This document shows positions 8,435-18,203 of a stretch of DNA of 26,704 bases, in pieces; the stretch's first letter is position 1, and every line of letters starts with the position of its first letter. Below the pieces are notes generated by a model, which saw only the letters and a list, made by a program, of their open reading frames with translations, was not told the DNA's origin and made no database searches. The position numbers and the translations under genes are program-made. The stretch is taken from IMG/VR virus record IMGVR_UViG_3300002514_000038, positions 1 through 26,704 of that record; one strand, given 5' to 3'. The stretch is from a virus.

Positions 8435-11400
8435 ATGACAAATAAAACTTATAATACAAATATAGACTTCAGAATATTGGGAGATAAGATAAAATTTTTA
8501 TTTTTTATTTCTAATACCGCAGATAATACAAGAAGTAAAACATACAATAAGGATAAATGTATGACTATTACTTTTGATACGGATATATTAGTAGAAGCAA
8601 TATGTTTGGTGAGTGAAGGCACTAGTGATAGAATGTTTTTAAGGTTCGATTCAAAAGGACTAAAGATAGAATCATATTTAAATATATTTGGGTGGAGAGA
8701 ATCAGATATAATTCTTGAGGTTTTTAAGAATAGTAAAGGTGTATTTGGGTTTGAAAGTGTTGTTGGTGGGGGATTTGGAGCTTTTTTATCTCACCCAAAC
8801 TACTTTTCTATTAAAACCCATAAAGCTACTAGTAGAGGTGTAGGAGCAATTAAACCATTTACCAATATGGTATTGAGCAAAAATCATGCTCTACAAATGA
8901 TATTTCCTGGAGCAAATTTAACTAAACAAGTATCTTTAGGTATATCTTTCGATATGGATATTCATATACAATCTGAAGGCCAATATGTTCAGTCGTTAGG
9001 ATTTAAATTAAACAAGGAAAATATAATAATTATAGAAGGAAATACCACCACTATATTACCACCAAAACAAATTATTAATACAACACCAAAGATAACGTTA
9101 GATACAACATATCTCTCATTAAATAATAGTGATTTAGCTTCAAGAAAAGTATTATATGATTACAAAAAAGTGTTAAAACCACAAAATGTAGATGCGTGCT
9201 CTTTAACTTTAATAGGTAGTAACGTTTATGCAATAAAAAATCCACAAAATTTGAATGTTAATTTAGAAGATATAAATTTAACTAAACACAATTTAATAGA
9301 AATACCATATAATATATCTAGAGAAATAGAAGATGGTAAAATAAAAGCCACTAAAAAGGTATTAAAAAATGGTAAAGCATTATATCCGTTAGGTTGGATA
9401 AATGAAATAAGAGATAATGAAATAGTATCCAGTGCAAATAAATGTATTTCCCTTAAATTTACTAGTAAAGAACAAATAATAGCATTTACTGAAAAATTAA
9501 AAAATCAACAGATAGGTAATATCGAGACTTACCCGACATACCATAAAGGTAGGGGAGCAAGGTTACCTAGAACATATGGAAGCATAACACAATGGGTTGA
9601 AAGAAGTAAATTAGATGAATTTAATGATGTAAAGTTTTCCTATGATGGTGACGGATATATAAAAAATATTTTAATTTGTCCTAGAAAGAAAACTAAAATA
9701 ACTAATAAATTTAAAGGTATTCAATGTGGACTATATAGTGACGGGACACAATATCTAACATTAGACGGCAAACCATATGAAGGAGATTTTCATATAGACC
9801 CAACACATGGAGCCGTAAGTGGGGCAGATAATACTGAACCAAAAAAACAATTATTAAATGAATTATATGGGTTTTCCCCAATTGGTGAAAATACCGCAAC
9901 AGATTTTTATCTAACAACATTTGGGAAAAAAGATGTAGGACTTTATAGTTCTTTTACTGCTAATAGTATATCAGTTAATGAACCTGATGAGACTTATGAT
10001 TTACGTATAAGTGGCTCAGGGTTTACCGCAACTAGTGCTACGACTGGCACCACCTGTATACCAATAAGTAATATAAATAGAACCAAAGTATTACCCATGA
10101 TTGGTGATATTAATAAACAATATAAACCCTATACTTTTAGTGAAGTATATTACAACAATAATGGTTCACTAACTTTGGATGATGCAGACCCCACGCATTA
10201 TATGACTTATACTGTAAGGAGTAGTGGTGTGTATAGATTTACTTATAAAGCGTATTTAGATATTAAGTATACGGACACGAAATGGTGTGATTATGTTGAT
10301 AGAATAGCCCCAAGTGGGGTTACTGCCACCACCGGTGTGTATCCACAAAATAATTATCAAACAAAAAGATTAATAAATACATCTATTATTAGAGCTGGTG
10401 ATGGTGAAACAAATACTATTTTACAAGATACTGGTTTTAAATTACATCCAGGGTATAGATATAAACGTAGTGGAGAAGTAGAAACCACACCAAGCAATAG
10501 CGGACTTTTAAATTTTGATTTTACTGCTTCTTTATTAAAGTATACTACTGGAACCACAGGAACTACTTCTGCAACCCCAGTTACCATAAAGACATTCAAA
10601 GTTCTAAGATGTAAAGAAGATGGTACGGCAGACAATTATTTAACTTTAGATGTTAGTGAAAATGATAAATTTTCTAACAATTATAATGTATGTACTATAG
10701 GGAGTGGTGTATCAGCTACCACTATATTTGGTAAACAAATTCCCGTTATTATCGATACAGGACTCATGAGTTTAACTAATGGGGATATTATAGAATTAGC
10801 ATATGATTTAAATTGGAATTCAACATCCAAAGGAAATTTTTATGGTGGTGGAGGAACTACAAACCTTACTATTAATCTAGGACACGAATTAGATACTACA
10901 GATACACCAATAGCATCTCCTTGGTACAGAGGAATAAAACTTTCTACTAAGGTAGTTAATAAAAATTTATTTTTTGATGCTACAAAAAAGTCTAAAGAGT
11001 TTAAAATGCAGGTAGGAGGAACCCAACAAACAATAATATTAGACGGAGCTTTATATATGTCGGACCAAGCGTGTGGAAATATAATAAGACCAACTATAAC
11101 CCCACAAACTTTTAGAAATCAAACTTTTTTAGATTCTACAGCCCCAAATAATGAATTAGTATGGGACCATCAATCACAAACACCAACAAATAATTGGCAA
11201 AATTTAATAGAAAATAATACCATAAAAGATTATACCTTATCTAGATGTTCTACGGACATATGTCCTCTTACTAAAATGCATAAAGATGGTGTATTTTGCT
11301 TCTATTTGCCGACATATAATGATGAATATGGAGCAAAATGTGATTTTACTTTTCCACAAATAGCCCAATCATATGTTATTGTAAATAAATTTAAGAATTT

Positions 11401-12190
11401 TTTTGGTGGTGAGTTGACACACTACATAGTAATTACTCCTGGATGTAATTTTTATAAACCATGTGCCCCCACTAAACTTAAGTCCGATTATGATATTTTA
11501 CATCAAACTAGACCTGATAGATGGAAGGTAGAAAATATAGGCAAAAAAATTACTATAAACGGAAAAGAAATAACAGTTATTTCAGATAAATCTACATATT
11601 ATGGTAAGCCATTAACGCTTCCCAATAAAACAATGTGCAAGTATTTTTGCGATTGTGGCCAAAATGTATCAGAACGATTAAATATAGACCCGATATACGG
11701 AATAAGTGGTGTGTTTACCGATTTAGAAGCTAATAATTGTGGAGAGTGTGTCACTAATTCTAGAATTCATTGTGCTAAAATAAATAAAGCGTGTAAACCA
11801 GTAATTATAGAAGACTGTACTGAATTAAGGGATTATGATGAGGTAACAACTGAATCGGGCATTCCAGTAAAGTTAAAAGGAAAAATATTAGCTGCAACAA
11901 CTACTGATGGGCCACCTACGAGTGAACCCGTTGTAGAGACTTTATATGGTTGTAATGAAGGAATATGTGTAGAAGACTCAGATGGAATGTACACAAATCT
12001 AGATAATTGTATAGCAAATTGTGAGTCACGCTCGTCAACCCCAAAAGGGGGAGAAGACGGGTCCGACCCAACCCAAGAAGAAGTAGATGACGGTGGAATA
12101 GATGAGGGAGCATGTATAGCTGGTTATTACTGGTGTGATTATATTGGAAGATGCATTTCAGTAGAGGAAAGATGTGGTGAATTAAAATAA
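8435..12190 (+). CDS. Large virion protein with Cys-rich C-terminal modules, 1251 aa
   Basis: The first ~1060 residues are mixed alpha/beta and Thr/Asn-rich, with no recognised enzymatic motif and few Cys; a TTGTTGTT-type Thr/Gly patch occurs at about residues 703-712. From about residue 1068 the composition changes: many Cys appear in CDC, CGEC and CxxxC arrangements. At about residues 1171-1196 there is a type-A-like unit (YGCNEGICVED, then G-x-Y-x-x-L-x-x-C-x-x-x-C), followed by an acidic Gly/Pro linker and a final C...GYYWC....RCI....C motif. The type-A unit resembles those of the giant Cys-rich protein at 1-3879. Position after the baseplate gene and before fibre genes suggests a distal tail or fibre-attachment protein. 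The family of the N-terminal part is not recognised. Confidence 0.75.
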   Translation: MTNKTYNTNIDFRILGDKIKFLFFISNTADNTRSKTYNKDKCMTITFDTDILVEAICLVSEGTSDRMFLRFDSKGLKIESYLNIFGWRESDIILEVFKNSKGVFGFESVVGGGFGAFLSHPNYFSIKTHKATSRGVGAIKPFTNMVLSKNHALQMIFPGANLTKQVSLGISFDMDIHIQSEGQYVQSLGFKLNKENIIIIEGNTTTILPPKQIINTTPKITLDTTYLSLNNSDLASRKVLYDYKKVLKPQNVDACSLTLIGSNVYAIKNPQNLNVNLEDINLTKHNLIEIPYNISREIEDGKIKATKKVLKNGKALYPLGWINEIRDNEIVSSANKCISLKFTSKEQIIAFTEKLKNQQIGNIETYPTYHKGRGARLPRTYGSITQWVERSKLDEFNDVKFSYDGDGYIKNILICPRKKTKITNKFKGIQCGLYSDGTQYLTLDGKPYEGDFHIDPTHGAVSGADNTEPKKQLLNELYGFSPIGENTATDFYLTTFGKKDVGLYSSFTANSISVNEPDETYDLRISGSGFTATSATTGTTCIPISNINRTKVLPMIGDINKQYKPYTFSEVYYNNNGSLTLDDADPTHYMTYTVRSSGVYRFTYKAYLDIKYTDTKWCDYVDRIAPSGVTATTGVYPQNNYQTKRLINTSIIRAGDGETNTILQDTGFKLHPGYRYKRSGEVETTPSNSGLLNFDFTASLLKYTTGTTGTTSATPVTIKTFKVLRCKEDGTADNYLTLDVSENDKFSNNYNVCTIGSGVSATTIFGKQIPVIIDTGLMSLTNGDIIELAYDLNWNSTSKGNFYGGGGTTNLTINLGHELDTTDTPIASPWYRGIKLSTKVVNKNLFFDATKKSKEFKMQVGGTQQTIILDGALYMSDQACGNIIRPTITPQTFRNQTFLDSTAPNNELVWDHQSQTPTNNWQNLIENNTIKDYTLSRCSTDICPLTKMHKDGVFCFYLPTYNDEYGAKCDFTFPQIAQSYVIVNKFKNFFGGELTHYIVITPGCNFYKPCAPTKLKSDYDILHQTRPDRWKVENIGKKITINGKEITVISDKSTYYGKPLTLPNKTMCKYFCDCGQNVSERLNIDPIYGISGVFTDLEANNCGECVTNSRIHCAKINKACKPVIIEDCTELRDYDEVTTESGIPVKLKGKILAATTTDGPPTSEPVVETLYGCNEGICVEDSDGMYTNLDNCIANCESRSSTPKGGEDGSDPTQEEVDDGGIDEGACIAGYYWCDYIGRCISVEERCGELK

Positions 12191-12197
12191 ATAAGAT

Positions 12198-15100
12198 ATG
12201 GCAATATTTAGTGGAGAAATAAAATTAATGGGATATGTGGTAACACATATTGCGAATAATATTTGTAATGGAAGTATAATGGGTGCACAAGTATCTGCAT
12301 CTACAGCTACTACCGCTCCTTATATAGTAACTTGGTCTGGTACTACAGGACAAACTGCATCTACATTTGATATTATTAATTTATGTGCAGGAGATTATAT
12401 TGCAACAATAACAGATATAACAGGGGCAACTGGAACTACACAGATAACAATAAGTGCATTTACAGGAACTAGTTTAGCTGCTAGTTTAACGACGGATAGC
12501 TGCATTTTAGACCCTAATAAGACTGGAGTAATAACAGTTTCAGATTCCACTACAAAAGCCCCAACGTACATATATGAGCTTAGAAAAGATAATAAACTTA
12601 TAGATACTCACTACGGAAATACGTCAGATACCACCCATACTTTTGATAATATAGAAAATGGGATGTATACAGTTACCGTAATTGAAAATAACCCTACAAC
12701 CTATACTGAAACACCAGCTAAAAGTGGATGCACAGCATATAATTATAATGATAATGGCACTTCATATGGATGGGTTCTAGATACAATTATTAATGGTACG
12801 TGGGAAAATTTTGTTCCTTGGGCACCATTCTACCTCTATTTTGCCGCAAGTTGGGGGCCAGCGATAACTACAGGAGTAGAAGGAATATTTGATATGGGTC
12901 TCAAACAAGATGGAGAGATAGATACGAATAATCCATATGTATGGTTATATACCGGAACTACGAGTACTAGATTAACTGATACTGCTGATGATTGGTATTT
13001 AGGAGTTTCAGCATTAACTGCAAATGAAGGTGATGGTAATGTAGGGCCCGATATCGCAAGAAGTGCAGCTAATATAGGTAAATTTTATTATGAAGAACAA
13101 TTAAATAAATTTAGGGTATTATACCCAACCTATAATTCACTTCTGAATTGGGTAACATATGACCCTAGAATAAATTATGGTCAACCAGGAAATCCGATTG
13201 GTATTAGTTTAACCGGCGCTACATCTGGAGTTACAGTACAAGATTTAGGGATTTATGATTACACTATAAATGCATCTGATGTTGTTATTTTAGCAAGCAC
13301 TATTTATCCCGATAGTGGAACATTAGGAAAATTACTTGCGGGTGAGAATGCAAATAATTCACAATATACAGGTCTTCATAGTTTATGTTCTTATAACAAT
13401 TATACTTGGCAAATGAGTTTTAATAGCATCGGTAAGCTATATGCAGCTTATGATGATGATACCATAGGAATAGTTTTAGCCTCATTTAGGGACGATAATG
13501 GAAAATATGGACCATCAGATGTTACACATACTTTATCTCTTCAGTTAAATGGTAATACAGGAGCTATTAGTATAAGTGATAACGCAACAAACCAATCATA
13601 TGGTTTTAATAAAACAACCACTACTCAGTTTAGAAATTGTAATCAATGTGGTACATGTGTTAGTGCTGACCCAGATTATGGTCAAACAACCTTATTAACT
13701 AATAATTCTTATTTAACACCTTTAAGTGCGGCAGGAGAGTGGCATAGTCTTGCGTCACTAAGAACTAAAATAACTCGTTCTGGAACAACGGGAGAACATT
13801 TTAAAATCCAATTTACAGAAACAATGGGTTCTGGAGGAACAGGTGGGGGAACCATTATAGTTGGGGACTCCAACCCATATAATTCTCAATATGAAATTAA
13901 TTTTAATTTATTAGATAAAACTACCTGGTCAGGGAATAGTTATTCAGCATATGATAGTCAAAGTTGGTTAACTGAGTATACGTTATGTAAATATTTAGGT
14001 TCACGAAGAATAGGTGTGTGGGAAAATTCCCAATCAAACACAAGTTGGTATCATTTACAATTTACGGGTTCACCGTCCCAACAACATGTTGAAGTTCCAC
14101 CATGTTCTGCAATAACAGGACCATCTGCTACAGTTCAGATAACAGCAACCACAGGAACGACAGCTCACATAATACAAACTAGTGATAGAAATAGGTATAC
14201 ATCATCAGAACCAAACGTCCCAAAAATTAAACCAAGAGTAAATGTGTCTTTACAAACCATTCCTTTACCTACATTAACAACAGTAGGTTTAAGTAGACCC
14301 AATGTTAAATTAAGTGAAGAAGTAGGTGGAGAACCTACATTATCAGTATATAATACGAGCCAAGGAGGGGGAGCCATTGTGAAGTTTTATTTTGATGGGG
14401 ATAATACTGACATGTTGTTTGGAAATATGTATGCAAAATTCAGAATATTTCCTTATATAACACAGTTAGAAGAAGTTGCAACTTTACCGTCTTATGAAGC
14501 AATTTTTGATACATTACCATCCTACTACGAACCTTCAGTTCAAAGTTTAAGATTAAGTGGAATAACTATTATTCCGTGGTCAGGATGTGCATCTGGTGAT
14601 AGTTGGGAATATATAATTAGAACAAGTTATCTAGCTAAAGATAAAAATTCAAAAAATGAGAGATGGATTGACACCGCATCATACCCACCTAAAAAATATT
14701 TTTCAAATACCAAAGATTTTTATATGGCGGTAGTAGATAATCCACCAACACCGAACTTACTATTAAATAATTTTGTAATGCCATTTACACCGCCTTCTAT
14801 GCAAATAGATAATATAACTGTAGCAAATATGCCTGAAACATGGATGAGTGGGTTTAGCTCAAGCACATATTTCCATTCAGCACCTTCGGCATTCATTAGC
14901 CAACCCCTAGTTAGTGTTAATGGTGTGGTACAAACAGCAGGGGTTGCAGGTGTAGCGTTTGAAGCTGATAATCCATATATTAACGAGAAGAGTCCTGCAA
15001 GATACCCTGAAGTGGCGGGAGGAATGTTGCAAACAGGGGATTATGAAATTTTGCCAAGTAGAGGAATACGATTTTTTCCAGAGACAGTACAAAATGGTGA

Positions 15101-15761
15101 TATTTTAACAGTAATGTATGATAGATTAGGTGGGTCATATACTCAGTATTTTACTGTACCAGCAACAATATCTACCACAAATACGGATATGATATATGAA
15201 GAAAATGGATATTATTATATAAATTTAGATAAACAATCTTTTGGCGGGGTCGTATTATCTATAAATGGTCTAATACAAGCACCAGAAACAACGTATATTA
15301 AAGTAAGCGATTCAAAGATTCAACTTATGAATGATACAACCTTATATAGTGAAGGTGATATAATTGGGTTATTTTATAAAACAATATATACTATAGTTGG
15401 GTTTACAAGTAATAAAGAACCACAGATACCGGTTACGTATTTGAAAGATAAACCATTAGGGGATACTATTAGAGTTAAATTATTTAATAATGATGGTGAT
15501 TTAATAGACGAATTAACTGAAATAATTTCAGAAGATTTTTTAGGTAATATTGAGAAAAGTTTTACCTTAAAACCGCCAGCACCAGGAACCTATAAATATA
15601 GAGTATCGATTACTAGACAATACCCATTATTAAATGGAGAGAGTGTTTATACCACCACCCAAACAGATATTATCTCCTTTGAAATAAGTAGAGATGTTTT
15701 CTATTCACCTAGTGGTGTAGCATTAATAAATAATCTTAATCCAGGACAGACAACTATTTAA
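12198..15761 (+). CDS. Tail-fibre/adhesin protein with SprB-like N-terminal repeats, 1187 aa
   Basis: Residues 19-86 match the SprB repeat pattern: a leading C-N-G, an APY strand (40-42), W46, then LCAGDY (62-67) followed by I-A-T-I-T-D and Gly/Thr strands. A diverged second copy spans about residues 100-178 (APTYIYEL, then IENGMYTVTVIE). SprB repeats are known from Bacteroidota surface and gliding adhesins. Near the C-terminus are two related beta units, VSVNGVVQ...GDYEIL...NGDILTVMY (about 904-955) and LSINGLIQ...SEGDIIGLFY (about 1019-1065), of a type common in phage fibres, followed by an Ig-like segment. The middle is a long Thr/Asn/Gly-rich beta region. A host-binding fibre or tail-tip adhesin fits best. 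Binding target unknown. Confidence 0.75.
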   Translation: MAIFSGEIKLMGYVVTHIANNICNGSIMGAQVSASTATTAPYIVTWSGTTGQTASTFDIINLCAGDYIATITDITGATGTTQITISAFTGTSLAASLTTDSCILDPNKTGVITVSDSTTKAPTYIYELRKDNKLIDTHYGNTSDTTHTFDNIENGMYTVTVIENNPTTYTETPAKSGCTAYNYNDNGTSYGWVLDTIINGTWENFVPWAPFYLYFAASWGPAITTGVEGIFDMGLKQDGEIDTNNPYVWLYTGTTSTRLTDTADDWYLGVSALTANEGDGNVGPDIARSAANIGKFYYEEQLNKFRVLYPTYNSLLNWVTYDPRINYGQPGNPIGISLTGATSGVTVQDLGIYDYTINASDVVILASTIYPDSGTLGKLLAGENANNSQYTGLHSLCSYNNYTWQMSFNSIGKLYAAYDDDTIGIVLASFRDDNGKYGPSDVTHTLSLQLNGNTGAISISDNATNQSYGFNKTTTTQFRNCNQCGTCVSADPDYGQTTLLTNNSYLTPLSAAGEWHSLASLRTKITRSGTTGEHFKIQFTETMGSGGTGGGTIIVGDSNPYNSQYEINFNLLDKTTWSGNSYSAYDSQSWLTEYTLCKYLGSRRIGVWENSQSNTSWYHLQFTGSPSQQHVEVPPCSAITGPSATVQITATTGTTAHIIQTSDRNRYTSSEPNVPKIKPRVNVSLQTIPLPTLTTVGLSRPNVKLSEEVGGEPTLSVYNTSQGGGAIVKFYFDGDNTDMLFGNMYAKFRIFPYITQLEEVATLPSYEAIFDTLPSYYEPSVQSLRLSGITIIPWSGCASGDSWEYIIRTSYLAKDKNSKNERWIDTASYPPKKYFSNTKDFYMAVVDNPPTPNLLLNNFVMPFTPPSMQIDNITVANMPETWMSGFSSSTYFHSAPSAFISQPLVSVNGVVQTAGVAGVAFEADNPYINEKSPARYPEVAGGMLQTGDYEILPSRGIRFFPETVQNGDILTVMYDRLGGSYTQYFTVPATISTTNTDMIYEENGYYYINLDKQSFGGVVLSINGLIQAPETTYIKVSDSKIQLMNDTTLYSEGDIIGLFYKTIYTIVGFTSNKEPQIPVTYLKDKPLGDTIRVKLFNNDGDLIDELTEIISEDFLGNIEKSFTLKPPAPGTYKYRVSITRQYPLLNGESVYTTTQTDIISFEISRDVFYSPSGVALINNLNPGQTTI

Positions 15762-15794
15762 AATAAAATGTATTTATTAATAAAGTAAAAAACT

Positions 15795-18203
15795 ATGAGT
15801 TATATAATTAAAGACAGTACACAAGGAGCGATAGTAGCTCGTCTAACCGACGCGGGTAGAAAAAAACTATCAGAAGGTAAACTAAATATCGGACTTTTTC
15901 AGTTAGGAGACAGTGAAGTTTGTTATGATTGTTATTCCCAATTACCAGCTACAGCTGCAGGGTTGAAGATATTACAGGCAGAACACAATGCACAAAATCT
16001 TAATCCGTTACCTGAAAAAAATAAAGGACATATTAAATACCCATTAGTGGGTGGGTTAAGTAGTGGGGCGACTTTTGGGCCAACTATACCACAGCATCAA
16101 CAAAATGAGGTTTATAATACTGCGACATCCAGAGGGTTTTTTACAGGAACAACAAATAACACTCCGAGTGGGTTAGGAAGTTATAGTAATTTTTCAGCTA
16201 ATACGGGTGGTAGATATACTCTATCTTCTAACTGGTTATTTTGTACTTCAGCAATGACAGGAGGGAGTCAGATGCTTTTACATAGTGCATTTACACAATG
16301 CTCAACTCAAGAATATACTCCAGTTATAGGAGACTTGTTATCAGTAACTTACGAATTTTCAGGAACAAGCTGTTCGGAATTAGATTCCACAGCTCCCTCA
16401 ACAACATTATTTTACCAAATATTAGCTGGTAATAGTAGCTCAACAGGGCCTTCTCCTTTATATGTGACAGTAGATAGAGCTTTACCTAATTTTAGTGCTG
16501 TAACGACACAAATGAATGCAGTATGTATGCATGTAAGAGTGTATCCAGCATTTTCAGCTAACCCTATGACTACATCTAGTATGTATAATACTGCAGGAAC
16601 AATTACATGTTGGTGTGATGAGACACTATCTTTTAATAATTGTTGTGACGTGTCTAATGCAGATGTAAAAATATGGAATATGAATATAAATTGGACGCAC
16701 CAAGTTGCAGGAGTATGGTCGGGTGGATTTGGTAATGATGAAGGTGTAGATAATTACGGCTCTAGTGGATACTGTGGTTCAAAAGAATACTTTGGGTTAG
16801 AGAGCAATAACGGACAATCTTTTAGTGAGCAAGTAACCGATTCTTATCATCCTACAGTTAAAGGTGGTACTTTCTATTTTGATTCATTTTATAATACTCG
16901 AGTAGTTTTACCAGAAGAACAAAAATGTGCTGGATTTATTCATTATACAAACAATTCGACAACCGATTTTTACGGAGAGAAATTTGCTATGAAAGATGAA
17001 GAATTAAATGATATAGGAGAAGCTAAGAATTTCAAATTACATTTACCTTGGTTAATGTGGCATAAGAAAAATGCTAATGGAACAGGTATTGGTAGTGGTG
17101 CTGGTAATGAGACTAAATTAGGACAGACTTTTTATGTGGACCCACAAAATATCTCAACCGTATTTCCTACTAATCCCAATATTATGTTATCTAATTTAAA
17201 TAATAATATGAATGATGACGGTCTAAGATATTGGCAGTTATATGATGATAATTGGGGAAGTGGAAGTACACCTAATAGAGTAGGGAAAGTATTTCCAGAC
17301 TATAAAATGGTTGTAATTGATGATGAAGAATTACTTGCAGCTATGTCTTATAAATCTAATAGAAGTTGGACTCTACCCGCACCAAAAACACAAAAATTTC
17401 CAGCGGGAACCGGTTGTCCAACAGGATGTACCACGGGAGCAATACAAAATCCAGGAACGACTTTATGGATGACCTATATGTTCCTTAATAAGGTAGCTGG
17501 TAGTGCAGGTGTAACAACAGGACTTCACTGTAACTACTATGTAAGTGAAACTCTACAACCGTTAGAAACACCATTTGACCTTGGATTTACATTAGGACCG
17601 GAATTTCCGTATTTAAGAGATGATTTTTCAGTTACTGGTACAGGTTGGGAAGCGGACACTCTATATATTTTAACACAAAAAGTACCTAACGGGACAACAT
17701 TGAGTCCACACGGTTGGGGTTATACAGATGTAACCGCTAAAATACCTGGTCATACTGTAGGTAATAAAATATCTGCAGCGAGTATAATAAATCATACTTT
17801 TTATTTGACAGGTAATGAGTTAGACCCCGGATGTTGTAGTGGATGTACACCAACACCTTATCATTTAAATACTTTCATAGACATTCCCGCGAGTACTGGT
17901 GAAGAGAGCTACTTACAATTTGGGGATGAATATTTTTTCTATGGTAGTTTAGAGACTGATATAACAGCAACTATTTACGAAATGAAACATGTGGTACAAT
18001 TAGGACAAAACCAATATACAACCTCTACAAATCCAACCTGGGTAGATTATACAACCAATACCGGCCCTACAAATCCGCGAATAACCGAAATTGGTTTATA
18101 TGATAATGAGAACGGATTCCCAGACTTAATGGCTATTGCAAAATTGCAGTCACCTGTTGAAAGAACAAGTACTCAGCAATTTACAATATCTATTGATTTT
18201 TAA
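15795..18203 (+). CDS. Baseplate-attached fibre protein (adaptor domain + EIGLYD cap), 802 aa
   Basis: The N-terminus (residues 1-50) contains LTDAGRKKLSEG...FQLGDSEVCYD, an adaptor pattern that recurs in the next two genes and resembles the N-termini of phage fibres that dock on the baseplate. The large middle is beta-rich with scattered Cys. From about residue 495 comes RVGKVFPD...VVIDDEEL, then MSYKSNR. The last 40 residues (763-802) read ITEIGLYD...LMAIAKL...PVERTSTQQFTISIDF, a cap shared with the fibre gene at 21351. The stop overlaps the next ATG by one base (TAATG), indicating translational coupling. A receptor-binding or side-fibre role is inferred. The gap before it (15762-15794) holds a 12-bp perfect palindrome at 15773-15784. 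Confidence 0.75.
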   Translation: MSYIIKDSTQGAIVARLTDAGRKKLSEGKLNIGLFQLGDSEVCYDCYSQLPATAAGLKILQAEHNAQNLNPLPEKNKGHIKYPLVGGLSSGATFGPTIPQHQQNEVYNTATSRGFFTGTTNNTPSGLGSYSNFSANTGGRYTLSSNWLFCTSAMTGGSQMLLHSAFTQCSTQEYTPVIGDLLSVTYEFSGTSCSELDSTAPSTTLFYQILAGNSSSTGPSPLYVTVDRALPNFSAVTTQMNAVCMHVRVYPAFSANPMTTSSMYNTAGTITCWCDETLSFNNCCDVSNADVKIWNMNINWTHQVAGVWSGGFGNDEGVDNYGSSGYCGSKEYFGLESNNGQSFSEQVTDSYHPTVKGGTFYFDSFYNTRVVLPEEQKCAGFIHYTNNSTTDFYGEKFAMKDEELNDIGEAKNFKLHLPWLMWHKKNANGTGIGSGAGNETKLGQTFYVDPQNISTVFPTNPNIMLSNLNNNMNDDGLRYWQLYDDNWGSGSTPNRVGKVFPDYKMVVIDDEELLAAMSYKSNRSWTLPAPKTQKFPAGTGCPTGCTTGAIQNPGTTLWMTYMFLNKVAGSAGVTTGLHCNYYVSETLQPLETPFDLGFTLGPEFPYLRDDFSVTGTGWEADTLYILTQKVPNGTTLSPHGWGYTDVTAKIPGHTVGNKISAASIINHTFYLTGNELDPGCCSGCTPTPYHLNTFIDIPASTGEESYLQFGDEYFFYGSLETDITATIYEMKHVVQLGQNQYTTSTNPTWVDYTTNTGPTNPRITEIGLYDNENGFPDLMAIAKLQSPVERTSTQQFTISIDF

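Noticed and set aside
10530-10590. Thr/Gly-rich repeat (TTGTTGTT-type) as a recombination hotspot or slippage tract
   Set aside because: The codons are varied at DNA level and the same kind of patch is scattered through other fibre proteins; it is ordinary low complexity for phage structural proteins.
15773-15784. Perfect 12-bp palindrome TTTATTAATAAA before the 802-aa fibre gene
   Set aside because: It is made only of A and T in an AT-rich gap; no G/C-containing arms and no following U-tract, so neither a terminator nor an operator can be argued.
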